From assembly GCA_963169455.1 (NCBI GenBank), contig CAUJDW010000128.1:1-64000 (forward strand): DNA of 64,000 nucleotides, given 5' to 3'. Below are positions 26,289 to 35,018 of this stretch, in pieces. The translations under genes were made by a program, and so were the position numbers. The DNA is from Bacteroidota bacterium. GTDB taxonomy: Bacteria > Bacteroidota > Bacteroidia > Chitinophagales > Saprospiraceae. Every line of letters starts with the position of its first letter. Position 1 is the stretch's first letter. Under the pieces are notes generated by a model. That model ran no database searches. It was not told where the DNA came from and was given only the letters and a program-made list of their open reading frames with translations.

Positions 26289-27221
26289 ATGTCAATCGCC
26301 ATCATTGTAACCGACAGGGATACATCCCTTTTGAAACAGAAAACAGAAGAGCAGCTCTCCGGCCTGAGCCAGGTATGGGTTTATCCGGACATCCCCGAAC
26401 CGGAAGCGGTGGAAATGGCCGTGGTGTGGAAGCACCCGCCCGGCATTTTGGAAACCTTTCCCAGGCTGAAGCTGGTGAGTTCTCTGGGGGCGGGTGTCGA
26501 GCAGATCCTCGCCGGGCCGCCCCTGCCGCCGGAGGTGGCTGTCACCAGGATCGTGGAAGAAGCGCTCACAACGAGCATGCGCAATTTCGCGCTGATGGCC
26601 GTGCTGAATATTCAGAAGCAGTTTCGTTTTTACCAGCGCAACCAGCGGGAAATGCAGTGGATCAGGCCGGAGCCGGTGGAGATACCCCTGCGCATCGGGC
26701 TGCTCGGGCTGGGCGAACTGGGTGGGAGTATTGCCCGGGCGCTGGCTGGCCTGGGCTTCGAAGTATGGGGCTACAGCCGGGGGGGCCGCCGTTTGGAGGG
26801 TGTGCGCTGCCTGCATTCCGGCGAGCTTTCCGCGGCTGAATTTGCCCGGAATGTCAACCTGCTGATCTGCCTCTTGCCGCACACGCCGGCCACCGAAGGC
26901 ATCCTCAACCTGGAGCTTTTCCGGAGTTTGCCGCAGGGCTCCTACCTCATCAACCTGGGGCGCGGCGCTCACCTGGATGAAGAGGGGCTGCTGGCCGCCA
27001 TCAGAGAAGGCCATATCCGGGAGGCCTGGCTGGACGTGTTCCGGGAGGAGCCCCTGCCGCCAAGCCATCCGTTCTGGCTGTATGACAGCATCGTCGTCAC
27101 GCCCCATATCGCCAGCATCACCAAACAGGAAAATGCAGCGCAGATCATAGCCGAAAACTACCGGCGGATGAAAGCAGGCAGGCCTTTGTTATTTGAAGTG
27201 AAGCGGGAAAAGGGGTATTAG
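26289..27221 (+). CDS. D-2-hydroxyacid dehydrogenase (glyoxylate/hydroxypyruvate reductase A-like)
   Basis: 310 residues. The NAD(P)-binding Rossmann motif is LRIGLLGLGELGGSIARALA (about residues 136-155). The D-hydroxyacid dehydrogenase signature includes NLLICLLPHTPATEGILN and INLGRGAHLDEEGLL. The catalytic set is Arg in SLGAGVEQ...TRIVEE (the substrate loop), Glu in FREEPLP and His in VVTPHIASIT. The NADP-type choice cannot be read safely from sequence. It reduces glyoxylate, hydroxypyruvate or a similar 2-oxoacid. Closest in layout to GhrA-like enzymes, but I leave the symbol blank. Confidence 0.88.
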   Translation: MSIAIIVTDRDTSLLKQKTEEQLSGLSQVWVYPDIPEPEAVEMAVVWKHPPGILETFPRLKLVSSLGAGVEQILAGPPLPPEVAVTRIVEEALTTSMRNFALMAVLNIQKQFRFYQRNQREMQWIRPEPVEIPLRIGLLGLGELGGSIARALAGLGFEVWGYSRGGRRLEGVRCLHSGELSAAEFARNVNLLICLLPHTPATEGILNLELFRSLPQGSYLINLGRGAHLDEEGLLAAIREGHIREAWLDVFREEPLPPSHPFWLYDSIVVTPHIASITKQENAAQIIAENYRRMKAGRPLLFEVKREKGY

Positions 27222-27247
27222 GCGGGAGGGTGGCGGCGCGGCGCCGC

Positions 27248-27892
27248 TTAACTGACGATGGCGATACTGGAAGAGCTGCCGATGCGGCTGGCGCCGGCAT
27301 CGATAAAGCGCTCGGCGTCCCAGCGCGTGCGGATGCCGCCGGAAGCTTTGATCCTGACCTTGTCGCCCACCAGGCTTTTGATGAGCTGAACGGCTTCCAG
27401 GGTTGCTCCCTGCCCGTTGAAGCCGGTGGAGGTTTTGACGAAATCCACGCCGGTCTGCAGAGCGATCTCGCAGAGTTTGGCGATCTCCTTATTGGTCAGC
27501 AGGCCCGTTTCGAGAATAATCTTGATGGATTTGCCTTTCATGTGGGCGGCGGTGCACATGCTGTCCACGTCATTGGTGACGAAGTTCCAGTTGCCGTCTT
27601 TGACGGCGCAGAGGTTAACGACGGCGTCCACCTCATCGGCGCCCTCGTCGATGGCGCGCTTGATCTCCTCCACTTTCGAAGGGGTGGTGGTGTACCCCAT
27701 GGGAAAACCGATGACGGTCGCAACTTTGACGGATTTCCCTTCCAGAGCGGAAACGGCGTATTTGACGTAGAAGGGCGGCACGCACACGGCGGCGAAGCCG
27801 TACTGGGCCGCTTCGTCACAGACTCTCTTGATATCCTTGGCCGTACAATCCGCCTTTAAGATCGTGTGATCAATGTAACTCGCCAGATTCAT
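27248..27892 (-). CDS. deoC: Deoxyribose-phosphate aldolase
   Basis: 214 residues, the short bacterial DERA form. It has the start LASYIDHTILKADCTAKDI, VATVIGFPMGYT, the Asp in ADEVDAVVNL, the Schiff-base Lys in GVDFVKTSTGFNGQGAT and the second Lys in VRIKASGGIRT. It splits 2-deoxyribose-5-phosphate into glyceraldehyde-3-phosphate and acetaldehyde in deoxynucleoside catabolism. No other deo genes are adjacent. The start at ATG 27892 gives the family N-terminus; the open frame beyond it reads as low-complexity non-conserved sequence. It converges on the hydroxyacid dehydrogenase gene. Confidence 0.95.
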   Translation of the reverse strand: MNLASYIDHTILKADCTAKDIKRVCDEAAQYGFAAVCVPPFYVKYAVSALEGKSVKVATVIGFPMGYTTTPSKVEEIKRAIDEGADEVDAVVNLCAVKDGNWNFVTNDVDSMCTAAHMKGKSIKIILETGLLTNKEIAKLCEIALQTGVDFVKTSTGFNGQGATLEAVQLIKSLVGDKVRIKASGGIRTRWDAERFIDAGASRIGSSSSIAIVS

Positions 27893-28044
27893 CCTCTTCT
27901 CGGGTTTAGCTTGTTGGGGGAAGGGCGGGCAGAGAGGCGCCGTTCTTCCAAAACGCTGCAATATATCACAAAAATCACATCCAAGCACTATTTACCCGTG
28001 CTCTTTTTGGATGGGCGACTGTGTGCCGGATGGCCCTGTTTTTC

Positions 28045-31000
28045 CTATCTCCCGTGGCAGTGTTTGTACTTTTTGCCGCTGCCACAGGGGCAGGGGTCAT
28101 TGCGCCCCACCTTTTTTTCCACCCGTTTGAAGGTTTGGGGGCGCGCCCGCTGGCTCACGCCTTCCGCTGCAGCGCGGGCAGCGTCCTGTTCCGTGCGGTT
28201 CGTCCGCACTTTGCTCATGTCGGTGCGTTGTTCGCGGGCCTGTTCCAGGGTGCGGCCGTCGGAGAAGATCAGAGTGCCTTTCGACAGGTAGGAAGTGGCC
28301 TCCTCATTGATCTCGAAAATGAGCTGCTCGAAGAGGTTGTAGGCCTCCATTTTGTAAATCACGAGGGGGTCTTTCTGTTCGAAGGAAGCGGCCTGCACGG
28401 ATTCCTTGAGTTCGTCCATCGAACGGAGGTGCTCCTTCCACTTGTCGTCGATGATGGAAAGCGTCACTGCTTTTTCGATATCGCGCCGGATGGCCCTGCC
28501 GTTGGTCTTCACCGCATCCTCGATTTCGGCGGTGATGGGCAGGGGGTTGGTGCGGCCGTCGGTGAAGGGGATCAGGATGCGTTTGTACTGCTGGCCCTGG
28601 TGCTCGTGCACATCGCGGATGTAGGGCAGCAACACATCGGTGATCTGGGTCATCTTGCGGCCGTAGAATTCTTCGAACTGCTGCTGGAAGCGGCCGACGA
28701 TCTCCTTTTCGGGGCCTTCCGCGAAATCTATCGCGTCGATCTGCGGGTCGAAGCCCAGCAGGCTGAGGGACTCGCGGCGGAAGGATTCGAAATCGCCCGA
28801 TGCGCGGTGGTTGAGCACGAGGTTAGACGTAAGGTTGTGGAACATGTTGTTGAGGTCCACCGACAGGCGCTCCCCGCTGAGGGCGTTGTAGCGTTTTTTG
28901 TAGATGGCCTCGCGCTGGATGTTCATGACGTCGTCGTACTCCAGCAGCCGTTTGCGGATGCCGAAGTTGTTCTCTTCCACTTTTTTCTGAGCGCGCTCTA
29001 TCGATTTGGTGACCATGGAGTGCTGGATCACTTCGCCCTCTTTATGGCCCATTCGGTCCATCAGCTTGGCGATGCGCTCGGATTGGAAGAGGCGCATGAG
29101 GTTGTCTTCCAGCGAGACGTAGAACTGGGAGCTGCCGGGGTCGCCCTGGCGCCCGGCGCGGCCGCGCAACTGGCGGTCGACGCGCCGCGAGTCGTGGCGT
29201 TCGGTGCCGATGATGGCCAGGCCGCCGGCCTTTTTCACTTCATCGTTGATCTTGATGTCGGTGCCCCGCCCGGCCATGTTGGTGGCGATGGTCACCCTGC
29301 CGGGTTTGCCGGCCTCTGCCACGATCTCCGCCTCGCGCTGGTGCTGCTTGGCGTTGAGCACATTGTGGCTGAGGTTGCGCAGCTGCAGCATCCGGCTAAG
29401 CTTCTCGGAGATATCGACCGAAGTGGTGCCCACCAGCACCGGGCGGCCCTGTTCCGTCAGGCTGACGATCTCGTCGATGACGGCGTTGAATTTCTCGCGG
29501 GCCGTTTTATAGACGAGGTCTTCGCGGTCGTCCCGGATGACGGGCCGGTTGGTGGGGATCACGACGACGTCCAGTTTGTATATCTCCCACAATTCGCTGG
29601 CTTCCGTTTCGGCTGTGCCGGTCATGCCCGCCAGTTTGTGGTACATGCGGAAGTAGTTCTGCAGGGTGACGGTGGCGTAGGTCTGGGTCACGTCGCCGAC
29701 CTTCACATTTTCCTTGGCTTCGAGCGCCTGGTGCAGGCCGTCGGAATAGCGGCGGCCTTCCATCATGCGGCCGGTCTGCTCGTCGACGATCTTCACCTGG
29801 CCTTCGATAACGACGTATTCCTGGTCTTTTTCGAAGAGGGTATAGGCCTTCAGCAACTGGTTGATGGAGTGCAGGCGCTTGGACTTGATGGCGAAGTCCT
29901 GCGAGAGTTTGATTTTAGCCTCCTGTTTCTCCTCTGCAGTCAGGTTTTTATTATTCTGGATTTCCACCATCTCCGAGGTGATGTCCGGCATGATGAAGAA
30001 GTCGGGGTCGTCGGTGCCGCCGGAGAGGTATTCGGCGCCGTTATCGGTCAGTTCTACGCTGCGGTTTTTTTCATCGATGGTGAAGTAGAGCGGCTCGTCC
30101 ACCAGGTGCATATTTTTGGACTGCTCCTGCATGTAGAAGTTTTCGGCCTTTTGAAGCGTCACTTTGACGCCTTCCTCGCTGAGGAATTTGATGAGGGGCC
30201 GGTATTTGGGCAGGGCGCGGTAGGCGCGCAGCAGGGCCATGCCGGCATCGCCTTCCTGGAAGCCGGTATTGCCTTCGGCGAATAGCCTGCGGGCATCGGC
30301 CAGGTACTGGGTGGCCAGCTTTCGTTGTGCGGCGATGAGGCGTTCGACATCGGGGCGCAGGGCGAGGTACTCCTGGTCTTCGCTGCCCTGCGACACAGGC
30401 CCGGATATGATAAGCGGCGTCCGGGCGTCGTCGATCAGAACCGAGTCCACCTCGTCGACCATGGCGTAGTGGTGTTTGCGCTGCACCATTTCTTCGGTGG
30501 AGCGCACCATGTTGTCGCGCAGGTAGTCGAAGCCGAATTCGTTGTTGGTGCCGTAGGTGATGTCGCAGTTGTAGGCCCGCTTGCGCTCGTCGGAATGCGG
30601 GCGGTACTTGTCGATGCAGTCAACGGTGAGGAAGAGGAATTCGAAGATGGGCCCGACCCACTCCTGGTCACGGCGGGCCAGGTAGTCGTTCACGGTCACG
30701 ATGTGGACGCCCTGCCCGGAGAGGCCGTTGAGGTAGGCAGGCAGGGTGGCGACGAGGGTTTTACCTTCCCCCGTGGCCATTTCGGCGATTTTGCCGTCGT
30801 GCAACACCATGCCGCCGATGAGCTGCACGTCGTAGTGAACCATGTTCCAGGTGACCTCTCCGCCGGCTGCCACCCACTGGTTCTTCCAGATGGCTTTGTC
30901 GCCTTCGATCGCCACATAAGGCTTGCCCGGCGTGGCGGCCAGGTCGCGGTCGTGCTGGGTGGCCGTTACCGTCAGGGTTTTGTTGTTGGTGAAACGGCGG

Positions 31001-31362
31001 GCTGTTTCCTTGACTACCGCGAAGGCCTCCGGAAGGATGTCCCGGAGCACCTGTTCGAGCTGTTTGTCGCGCTCCTCTTTCAGCTTGTCCATTTCGCCGA
31101 AGAGCTCTTCCTTATGTAAGAGGTCTTCGGCTTCCGCTGCTTCCCGGTGGATATCCTCCATGTCGCGGTCTATTTCGGACAGGTAGGCGGCGATCCGCTC
31201 CCGGAATTCCAGGGTTTTGTTCCGCAGCTCGTCATTGCTCAGGTTTTCGAGCTGTTCGAAGGCTTCGTTAACCTCCTCGACAAGAGGCATGTAGGTTTTG
31301 ACATCCCTTTCATGCTTGCTGCCGAAAATCTTTTTGAAAGAGTCACTTATTCCTTTAAACAT
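28045..31362 (-). CDS. secA: Preprotein translocase ATPase SecA
   Basis: 1105 residues, the enlarged form usual in Bacteroidota. Motifs are the Walker [36 protein letters not shown], the DEVD box in [38 protein letters not shown] and [11 protein letters not shown] in the second helicase lobe, [20 protein letters not shown], and the C-terminal zinc-binding tail [16 protein letters not shown], which contacts SecB and phospholipid. A long acidic/helical insert after the N-terminus (about residues 55-110) is typical of the phylum. It drives Sec-dependent export. ATG 31362 was chosen because [20 protein letters not shown] is the family start; the frame continues upstream without homology. Confidence 0.98.
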   Translation of the reverse strand: MFKGISDSFKKIFGSKHERDVKTYMPLVEEVNEAFEQLENLSNDELRNKTLEFRERIAAYLSEIDRDMEDIHREAAEAEDLLHKEELFGEMDKLKEERDKQLEQVLRDILPEAFAVVKETARRFTNNKTLTVTATQHDRDLAATPGKPYVAIEGDKAIWKNQWVAAGGEVTWNMVHYDVQLIGGMVLHDGKIAEMATGEGKTLVATLPAYLNGLSGQGVHIVTVNDYLARRDQEWVGPIFEFLFLTVDCIDKYRPHSDERKRAYNCDITYGTNNEFGFDYLRDNMVRSTEEMVQRKHHYAMVDEVDSVLIDDARTPLIISGPVSQGSEDQEYLALRPDVERLIAAQRKLATQYLADARRLFAEGNTGFQEGDAGMALLRAYRALPKYRPLIKFLSEEGVKVTLQKAENFYMQEQSKNMHLVDEPLYFTIDEKNRSVELTDNGAEYLSGGTDDPDFFIMPDITSEMVEIQNNKNLTAEEKQEAKIKLSQDFAIKSKRLHSINQLLKAYTLFEKDQEYVVIEGQVKIVDEQTGRMMEGRRYSDGLHQALEAKENVKVGDVTQTYATVTLQNYFRMYHKLAGMTGTAETEASELWEIYKLDVVVIPTNRPVIRDDREDLVYKTAREKFNAVIDEIVSLTEQGRPVLVGTTSVDISEKLSRMLQLRNLSHNVLNAKQHQREAEIVAEAGKPGRVTIATNMAGRGTDIKINDEVKKAGGLAIIGTERHDSRRVDRQLRGRAGRQGDPGSSQFYVSLEDNLMRLFQSERIAKLMDRMGHKEGEVIQHSMVTKSIERAQKKVEENNFGIRKRLLEYDDVMNIQREAIYKKRYNALSGERLSVDLNNMFHNLTSNLVLNHRASGDFESFRRESLSLLGFDPQIDAIDFAEGPEKEIVGRFQQQFEEFYGRKMTQITDVLLPYIRDVHEHQGQQYKRILIPFTDGRTNPLPITAEIEDAVKTNGRAIRRDIEKAVTLSIIDDKWKEHLRSMDELKESVQAASFEQKDPLVIYKMEAYNLFEQLIFEINEEATSYLSKGTLIFSDGRTLEQAREQRTDMSKVRTNRTEQDAARAAAEGVSQRARPQTFKRVEKKVGRNDPCPCGSGKKYKHCHGR

Positions 31363-31400
31363 ATATAAAAAAATTTCCAATGTTATCTGAAATGGTGCGG

Positions 31401-31408
31401 CAAAGATA
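31401..31408 (-). promoter_or_regulatory. -7 promoter box for secA
   Basis: On the minus strand this reads TATCTTTG, a perfect TAnnTTTG box, 38 bases before the secA start codon. No clear -33 motif is seen. The rest of the 427-base gap 31363-31789 between divergent secA and a lipoprotein gene holds no gene I can support. Confidence 0.55.
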
Positions 31409-31789
31409 AATATATTTGCATCCGGTTTCACCGCAGAGGCCTGGAGGCGCCGTTTTATCCAGGCCCCGGAAAAAGCCTGGTACGGAGCCGGAGAAAAGCA
31501 GGCTTTGGCAGAAGGCTTGTTCTTTCGTTTTGCAACGCCCAGACAAGGCTTTCCAGAAGGCGGCACAAAGATACGGATAATCGCTACACATCGGTACACA
31601 TATATCGTACCACAAGCCCCGCCCCTGCCATAATGGCGCTTCGGATGCTTCGGAACGGCATTTGCGGCCGGGCGGAGGAGGCATACGTAAAAGTAACAGC
31701 ATGAAATAATTACCGGTTGATACCGGCGTTTTGATTTTGTGAGGCTTTTCATCACGACCCTATATTGGCCGCAGTAGCGGTTTTGGATT

Positions 31790-32542
31790 ATGCGCGTTTT
31801 TTTATACCCGGTTTCCCTGGTTTCGGCCCTGCTGCTCCTGACATCCTGTCGGGAGGGCGGCCCCAAAGACATCCGCGATTACTATTTTCCGCTCAGGCAA
31901 CTGGAAGATGGCTTGGTGTACGAATACCGCCCTCTTTTCCCCGATTCTCTGACTCCGGTGTACTGGTACTACCGCTCCTTTCTGAAGGAGGACGGCGTGT
32001 TTCTCACCGGAACCTACTACGAATACGGCCTGATACCCCTGCAACTGGTGCGTGAAGAACTGGTGCGCAACGGCATGTTGCTTCAGGATTTGTACCTCTA
32101 CGAAGCAGACAGCACCGGCAGCCAGCGGCAGGCCCGGGCGGAAGTGTTGTCCGGCACGGCCTTTCCCTTCGAGGTTTCCGATTCCGGCGGGGTGTTCCTC
32201 TACAAAGTCAGATGGGAACCGCCCTCCGATTCGGGAGCGGTGATCACCCTCATCAAGAACCGCCGGTACCTGCGCGACACCAGCATTCGGTTTGACGATA
32301 AAAGCTACGATGCCGTAGTGTTTGACGTACGGGAAATGCTCGAATACGACAAGGACGGCGTTTTCGAGCAGGCCTACGAAGGCCGCGAAGTGTACGCCAA
32401 AGGGCTGGGGCTTGTTTATTTTCAGAAGGAAATTTCGAAAGATATCCGATGGGCTTACCGCCTGGAGGCCCGCTACCCCATGAGCCGCCTGGAAGAAACT
32501 TTTAAGCAACGAATTGAACAAAAAATTTCAGAAACGGAATGA
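31790..32542 (+). CDS. Predicted lipoprotein of unknown function, coupled to a T9SS cargo
   Basis: 250 residues, family not recognised. A lipoprotein signal ends with the lipobox LLLTSC (Cys near residue 20). The remainder is a soluble mixed alpha/beta domain rich in Tyr, Asp and Glu ([40 protein letters not shown]). It overlaps the next gene by four bases (ATGA at 32539-32542), so the two should be translationally coupled. It could be an outer-membrane-linked partner of the secreted fibronectin-type protein downstream; that link is inferred from the overlap only. Confidence 0.8.
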   Translation: MRVFLYPVSLVSALLLLTSCREGGPKDIRDYYFPLRQLEDGLVYEYRPLFPDSLTPVYWYYRSFLKEDGVFLTGTYYEYGLIPLQLVREELVRNGMLLQDLYLYEADSTGSQRQARAEVLSGTAFPFEVSDSGGVFLYKVRWEPPSDSGAVITLIKNRRYLRDTSIRFDDKSYDAVVFDVREMLEYDKDGVFEQAYEGREVYAKGLGLVYFQKEISKDIRWAYRLEARYPMSRLEETFKQRIEQKISETE

Positions 32543-34281
32543 AGCAACTTGCACTTACTCTCGGTTTGACTCTGAGCCTCGGATGGGCGCTGTCCGGGCA
32601 AGTGGCCCCCCCCACATTCCTTTGCGTGGCCAATGACACCCTCGTCTGGGAACTTCCCGTCAACAACTGCGGGCCTTTCAACGCTTATGTCGTTTACGCC
32701 AGCCAGCAGCCGGGCGGCCCCTACGCGGTGCTGGCCACGATCACGAACCCGGCGCAGAACCGGTACTTCCATCAGGATGCCGGCATGAGCGCCTGGTACT
32801 ACTACCTGGAGAGCGATTTCGACTGCCCCGGCGAACCGGTGCTGCAGTCGGACACCCTCGACAACCTCATCCCCGAGCCCGGCCTGCTGGAAGCCGTGTC
32901 GGTGAGCGGCGGCAACGTAGAGGTGAGCTGGACGCCCAGCCCTTCGCCCGAAGTGGTGGCCTACATCATCTCCCGCAACGTGCCGGGCCAGGGCACGACC
33001 ATTCTGGACACCGTATTCGGCGGAACATTTTTCCTCGACGGCCAGGCATCGCCCGGCGAACGCTCGGAAACCTATTTCCTGGAAGCCATCGACGCCTGCG
33101 GCAACAAGAGCCTGGTGGCGGCGCCCCACAACACCATCCTGCTCAGCTCCGAAGCCTCCGACCCCTGCGAGCGCAGCATTTCCCTGAGCTGGAACCTCTA
33201 CCAGAACTGGCCCGGCGGCATCGCCAGCCACGAAATATGGGTGTCGCGCAACGGCGCGGCTCCGGAACGGGCGGCCACCATCGACGGCAACGCCACCTCC
33301 TACCTCTTCCAGAATGCGGACGACGGGGTGGAATATTGTTTCACCGTCCGCGCCCTGCAACGCGATGCCGAAGTGTCCGCCGCCTCCAACGAAGTATGCC
33401 TGTCGGTGGACGTGGTGCAGGCCGTGCGCACCCTGGCGGCCACCAACGCCACCATCAGCGACGGGGGCGCCGTGCGGCTGGACTGGATATGGAACGCGAA
33501 CGCCGAACTGGCGGAAGTAGCCATCCTGCGCTCCGCCAACAACAGCAATTTTGAAGTCGTGGAAAGCAGCGCGCCCCAGCAACCCCTCATGGCGGGCAAC
33601 AGCTATACGGACAACCAGGCCAACCCGGATGCCGGCGTGCTCTACTACCAGCTGCGCACCAAAGACAACTGCGGCGACGAAGTGTCGTCCAACGTTGTGG
33701 CCACCATTCACCTGCGCGCCTCCGCCCAGTCGGGCGTGAACTCCCTGCGCTGGACGCCCTACCTCAACGCCCTCGGCACGGTGCAGGAGTACAGCCTGTA
33801 CCGCCTGGGAAGCGGCGGTGCGCCCGGGCTGGTGAACACCTTCGGCCCCAACGCCCTGCAGGGCTCGGATGAGGTCGACCTGGCCGACTCCAGCCAGATC
33901 CGGGCCTGCTATTATGTCGAAGCCCGCGCCCTGGTAGCCACGAGCGACACCACCCAGGTGGAAGTGGTTTCCCGCTCCAACACCGCCTGCGCCGAGCAGG
34001 AGGCGAAGATATTCATCCCCAACGCTTTCTCCCCCAACGACGACGGCCGCAACGACGCCTTCCTGCCCTACCTGCAGTTCGGCGCCCCGGCCGATTACCT
34101 CCTGGTAATCTACGACCGCTGGGGCAACCAGCTCTTCAGCTCCAAAGACATCAGCATCGGCTGGGACGGCAAAGCCAGGGGCGAACGCGTGCCCGTAGGC
34201 CTGTACGCCTACTACATCCGCATCGAACAGGCCAATGGCGCGGTGATCGAGGAAAGCGGGGAGGTGTCTTTGCTGCGGTAG
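32539..34281 (+). CDS. Secreted protein with fibronectin-III-like repeats and a type B T9SS (gliding motility-associated) C-terminal domain
   Basis: 580 residues. Signal peptide LALTLGLTLSLGWALSGQV; then about four fibronectin-III-like domains (conserved WNLYQNW, YCFTVRAL, LRWTPYLNAL patterns) between residues 25 and 485. The C-terminal domain begins IFIPNAFSPNDDGRNDAFLP and continues YDRWGNQLFSSKDISIGWDG and VPVGLYAYYIRI. This is the type B sorting domain (CHU_C / gliding motility-associated), recognised by the type IX secretion system and often tied to surface attachment. It probably works as a surface adhesin or scaffold. It starts inside the stop codon of the upstream lipoprotein gene. 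Confidence 0.9.
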   Translation: MKQLALTLGLTLSLGWALSGQVAPPTFLCVANDTLVWELPVNNCGPFNAYVVYASQQPGGPYAVLATITNPAQNRYFHQDAGMSAWYYYLESDFDCPGEPVLQSDTLDNLIPEPGLLEAVSVSGGNVEVSWTPSPSPEVVAYIISRNVPGQGTTILDTVFGGTFFLDGQASPGERSETYFLEAIDACGNKSLVAAPHNTILLSSEASDPCERSISLSWNLYQNWPGGIASHEIWVSRNGAAPERAATIDGNATSYLFQNADDGVEYCFTVRALQRDAEVSAASNEVCLSVDVVQAVRTLAATNATISDGGAVRLDWIWNANAELAEVAILRSANNSNFEVVESSAPQQPLMAGNSYTDNQANPDAGVLYYQLRTKDNCGDEVSSNVVATIHLRASAQSGVNSLRWTPYLNALGTVQEYSLYRLGSGGAPGLVNTFGPNALQGSDEVDLADSSQIRACYYVEARALVATSDTTQVEVVSRSNTACAEQEAKIFIPNAFSPNDDGRNDAFLPYLQFGAPADYLLVIYDRWGNQLFSSKDISIGWDGKARGERVPVGLYAYYIRIEQANGAVIEESGEVSLLR

Positions 34282-34387
34282 GTACTTCGGACGCTATTGC
34301 CGATACTCCAGGCAGGCATCAATAACACCGGGTGAACTCATGGGCCATCTTTTTCGTTAAAGAGGTGCATCGAAAAGAAAATTCCTG

Positions 34388-34395
34388 TATATTTG
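34388..34395 (+). promoter_or_regulatory. -7 promoter box for tRNA-Cys
   Basis: TATATTTG matches TAnnTTTG, 61 bases before the tRNA. No clear -33 element is visible. Confidence 0.5.
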
Positions 34396-34456
34396 CCTTC
34401 CGATTTGCCGGGCGCGGTTTCCCCCCCAAACCGACAACCGCGGCGGACAGCAAAAT

Positions 34457-34530
34457 GGTCGGGTGGCCGAGTGGCTAGGCAGAGGTCTGCAAAACCTCGT
34501 ACGGCGGTTCGAATCCGCTCCCGACCTCCA
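34457..34530 (+). tRNA. trnC: tRNA-Cys (anticodon GCA)
   Basis: 74 bases including an encoded CCA. The acceptor pairs GGTCGGG with CCCGACC, followed by T and CCA. The anticodon stem-loop is GAGGT-CTGCAAA-ACCTC, giving anticodon GCA. The T loop is TTCGAAT with a 5-bp stem. The D arm is GCCGAGTGGCTAGGC. It marks the left edge of the accessory region 34.5-40.7 kb. Confidence 0.95.
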
Positions 34531-34581
34531 ACTCTTCCAAAAGCCCGTTTAAAACCAATGGTTTGCGTTTTTTGCAACTAG

Positions 34582-34603
34582 CGGAGGGGTAACGGAGGGG
34601 TAA
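34582..34603 (+). repeat. Tandem 11-bp direct repeat
   Basis: CGGAGGGGTAA occurs twice back to back (34582-34592 and 34593-34603), 51 bases after the tRNA. Such tandem sites near a tRNA can be recombinase-binding or attachment-site remains, but no integrase is present in the window. Confidence 0.55.
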
Positions 34604-34649
34604 GAAATTTGGCTGAATAGCCATAATGAAGCTAATTTTTTGTTGAGTC

Positions 34650-34678
34650 AGGGCCCTTTTGGGGGCCCTTTCTTTTTT
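34650..34678 (+). terminator. Intrinsic terminator downstream of tRNA-Cys
   Basis: A 7-bp GC stem (AGGGCCC 34650-34656, GGGCCCT 34663-34669) is followed by a T-rich run in the + direction. Reading on the minus strand there is no T run, so it serves the tRNA transcript, not the RHH gene. Confidence 0.7.
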
Positions 34679-34682
34679 CTTC

Positions 34683-34829
34683 CTAGTTGGATTTCTCCAG
34701 GCTCTTTCTAAGAGCTTCCTCGACAACTTCCTCTAATTTACGGTCTTCTTTCGCCGCTTTGATTTTCAATTCCCGGTGGAGGTCTTTGTCTACCTTAATC
34801 GTGGTTGTTTTTCTCGGTTCGCTTGCCAT
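34683..34829 (-). CDS. Ribbon-helix-helix (CopG/Arc-like) DNA-binding protein, orphan antitoxin-like
   Basis: 48 residues. The N-terminal beta strand KTTTIKVDKDLHRELKI is followed by two helices (KIKAAKEDRKLEEVVEEALR), the fold of short RHH repressors and plasmid or toxin-antitoxin autorepressors. No toxin reading frame is visible on either side (120 bases downstream is the tRNA terminator; upstream is 189 bases before the large fusion gene). Start ATG 34829 keeps the beta strand near the N-terminus; the open frame further upstream looks non-coding (AT-rich). It may repress itself or the downstream-running accessory gene, but no operator repeat could be placed. Confidence 0.7.
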   Translation of the reverse strand: MASEPRKTTTIKVDKDLHRELKIKAAKEDRKLEEVVEEALRKSLEKSN

Positions 34830-35018
34830 ATCGGTGATATTTCCTGCAATATATGATATACTTCTGTAAAAACATATTTGTATATATGTTTTTTTTAGAA
34901 AGGCAGAGAAAGGCATAGAATGGTAGCCGGTTGGGGAGGAGAGGCCTTAAAAAGACGCACCCAATCCTCCGGGCCCAGTAAAATAAAAGGCTTTTCTGGT
35001 GGATCACAAATACGGAAA

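Noticed and set aside
28021..30285. A 754-codon open frame opposite secA
   Set aside because: It is antisense to strongly conserved SecA motifs, has no recognisable domain, and arises from GC-rich codon usage on the other strand.
34338..34726. Minus-strand frames across tRNA-Cys
   Set aside because: They run through the tRNA gene and give the familiar spurious peptide GSGFEPPYEVLQTSA; not genes.
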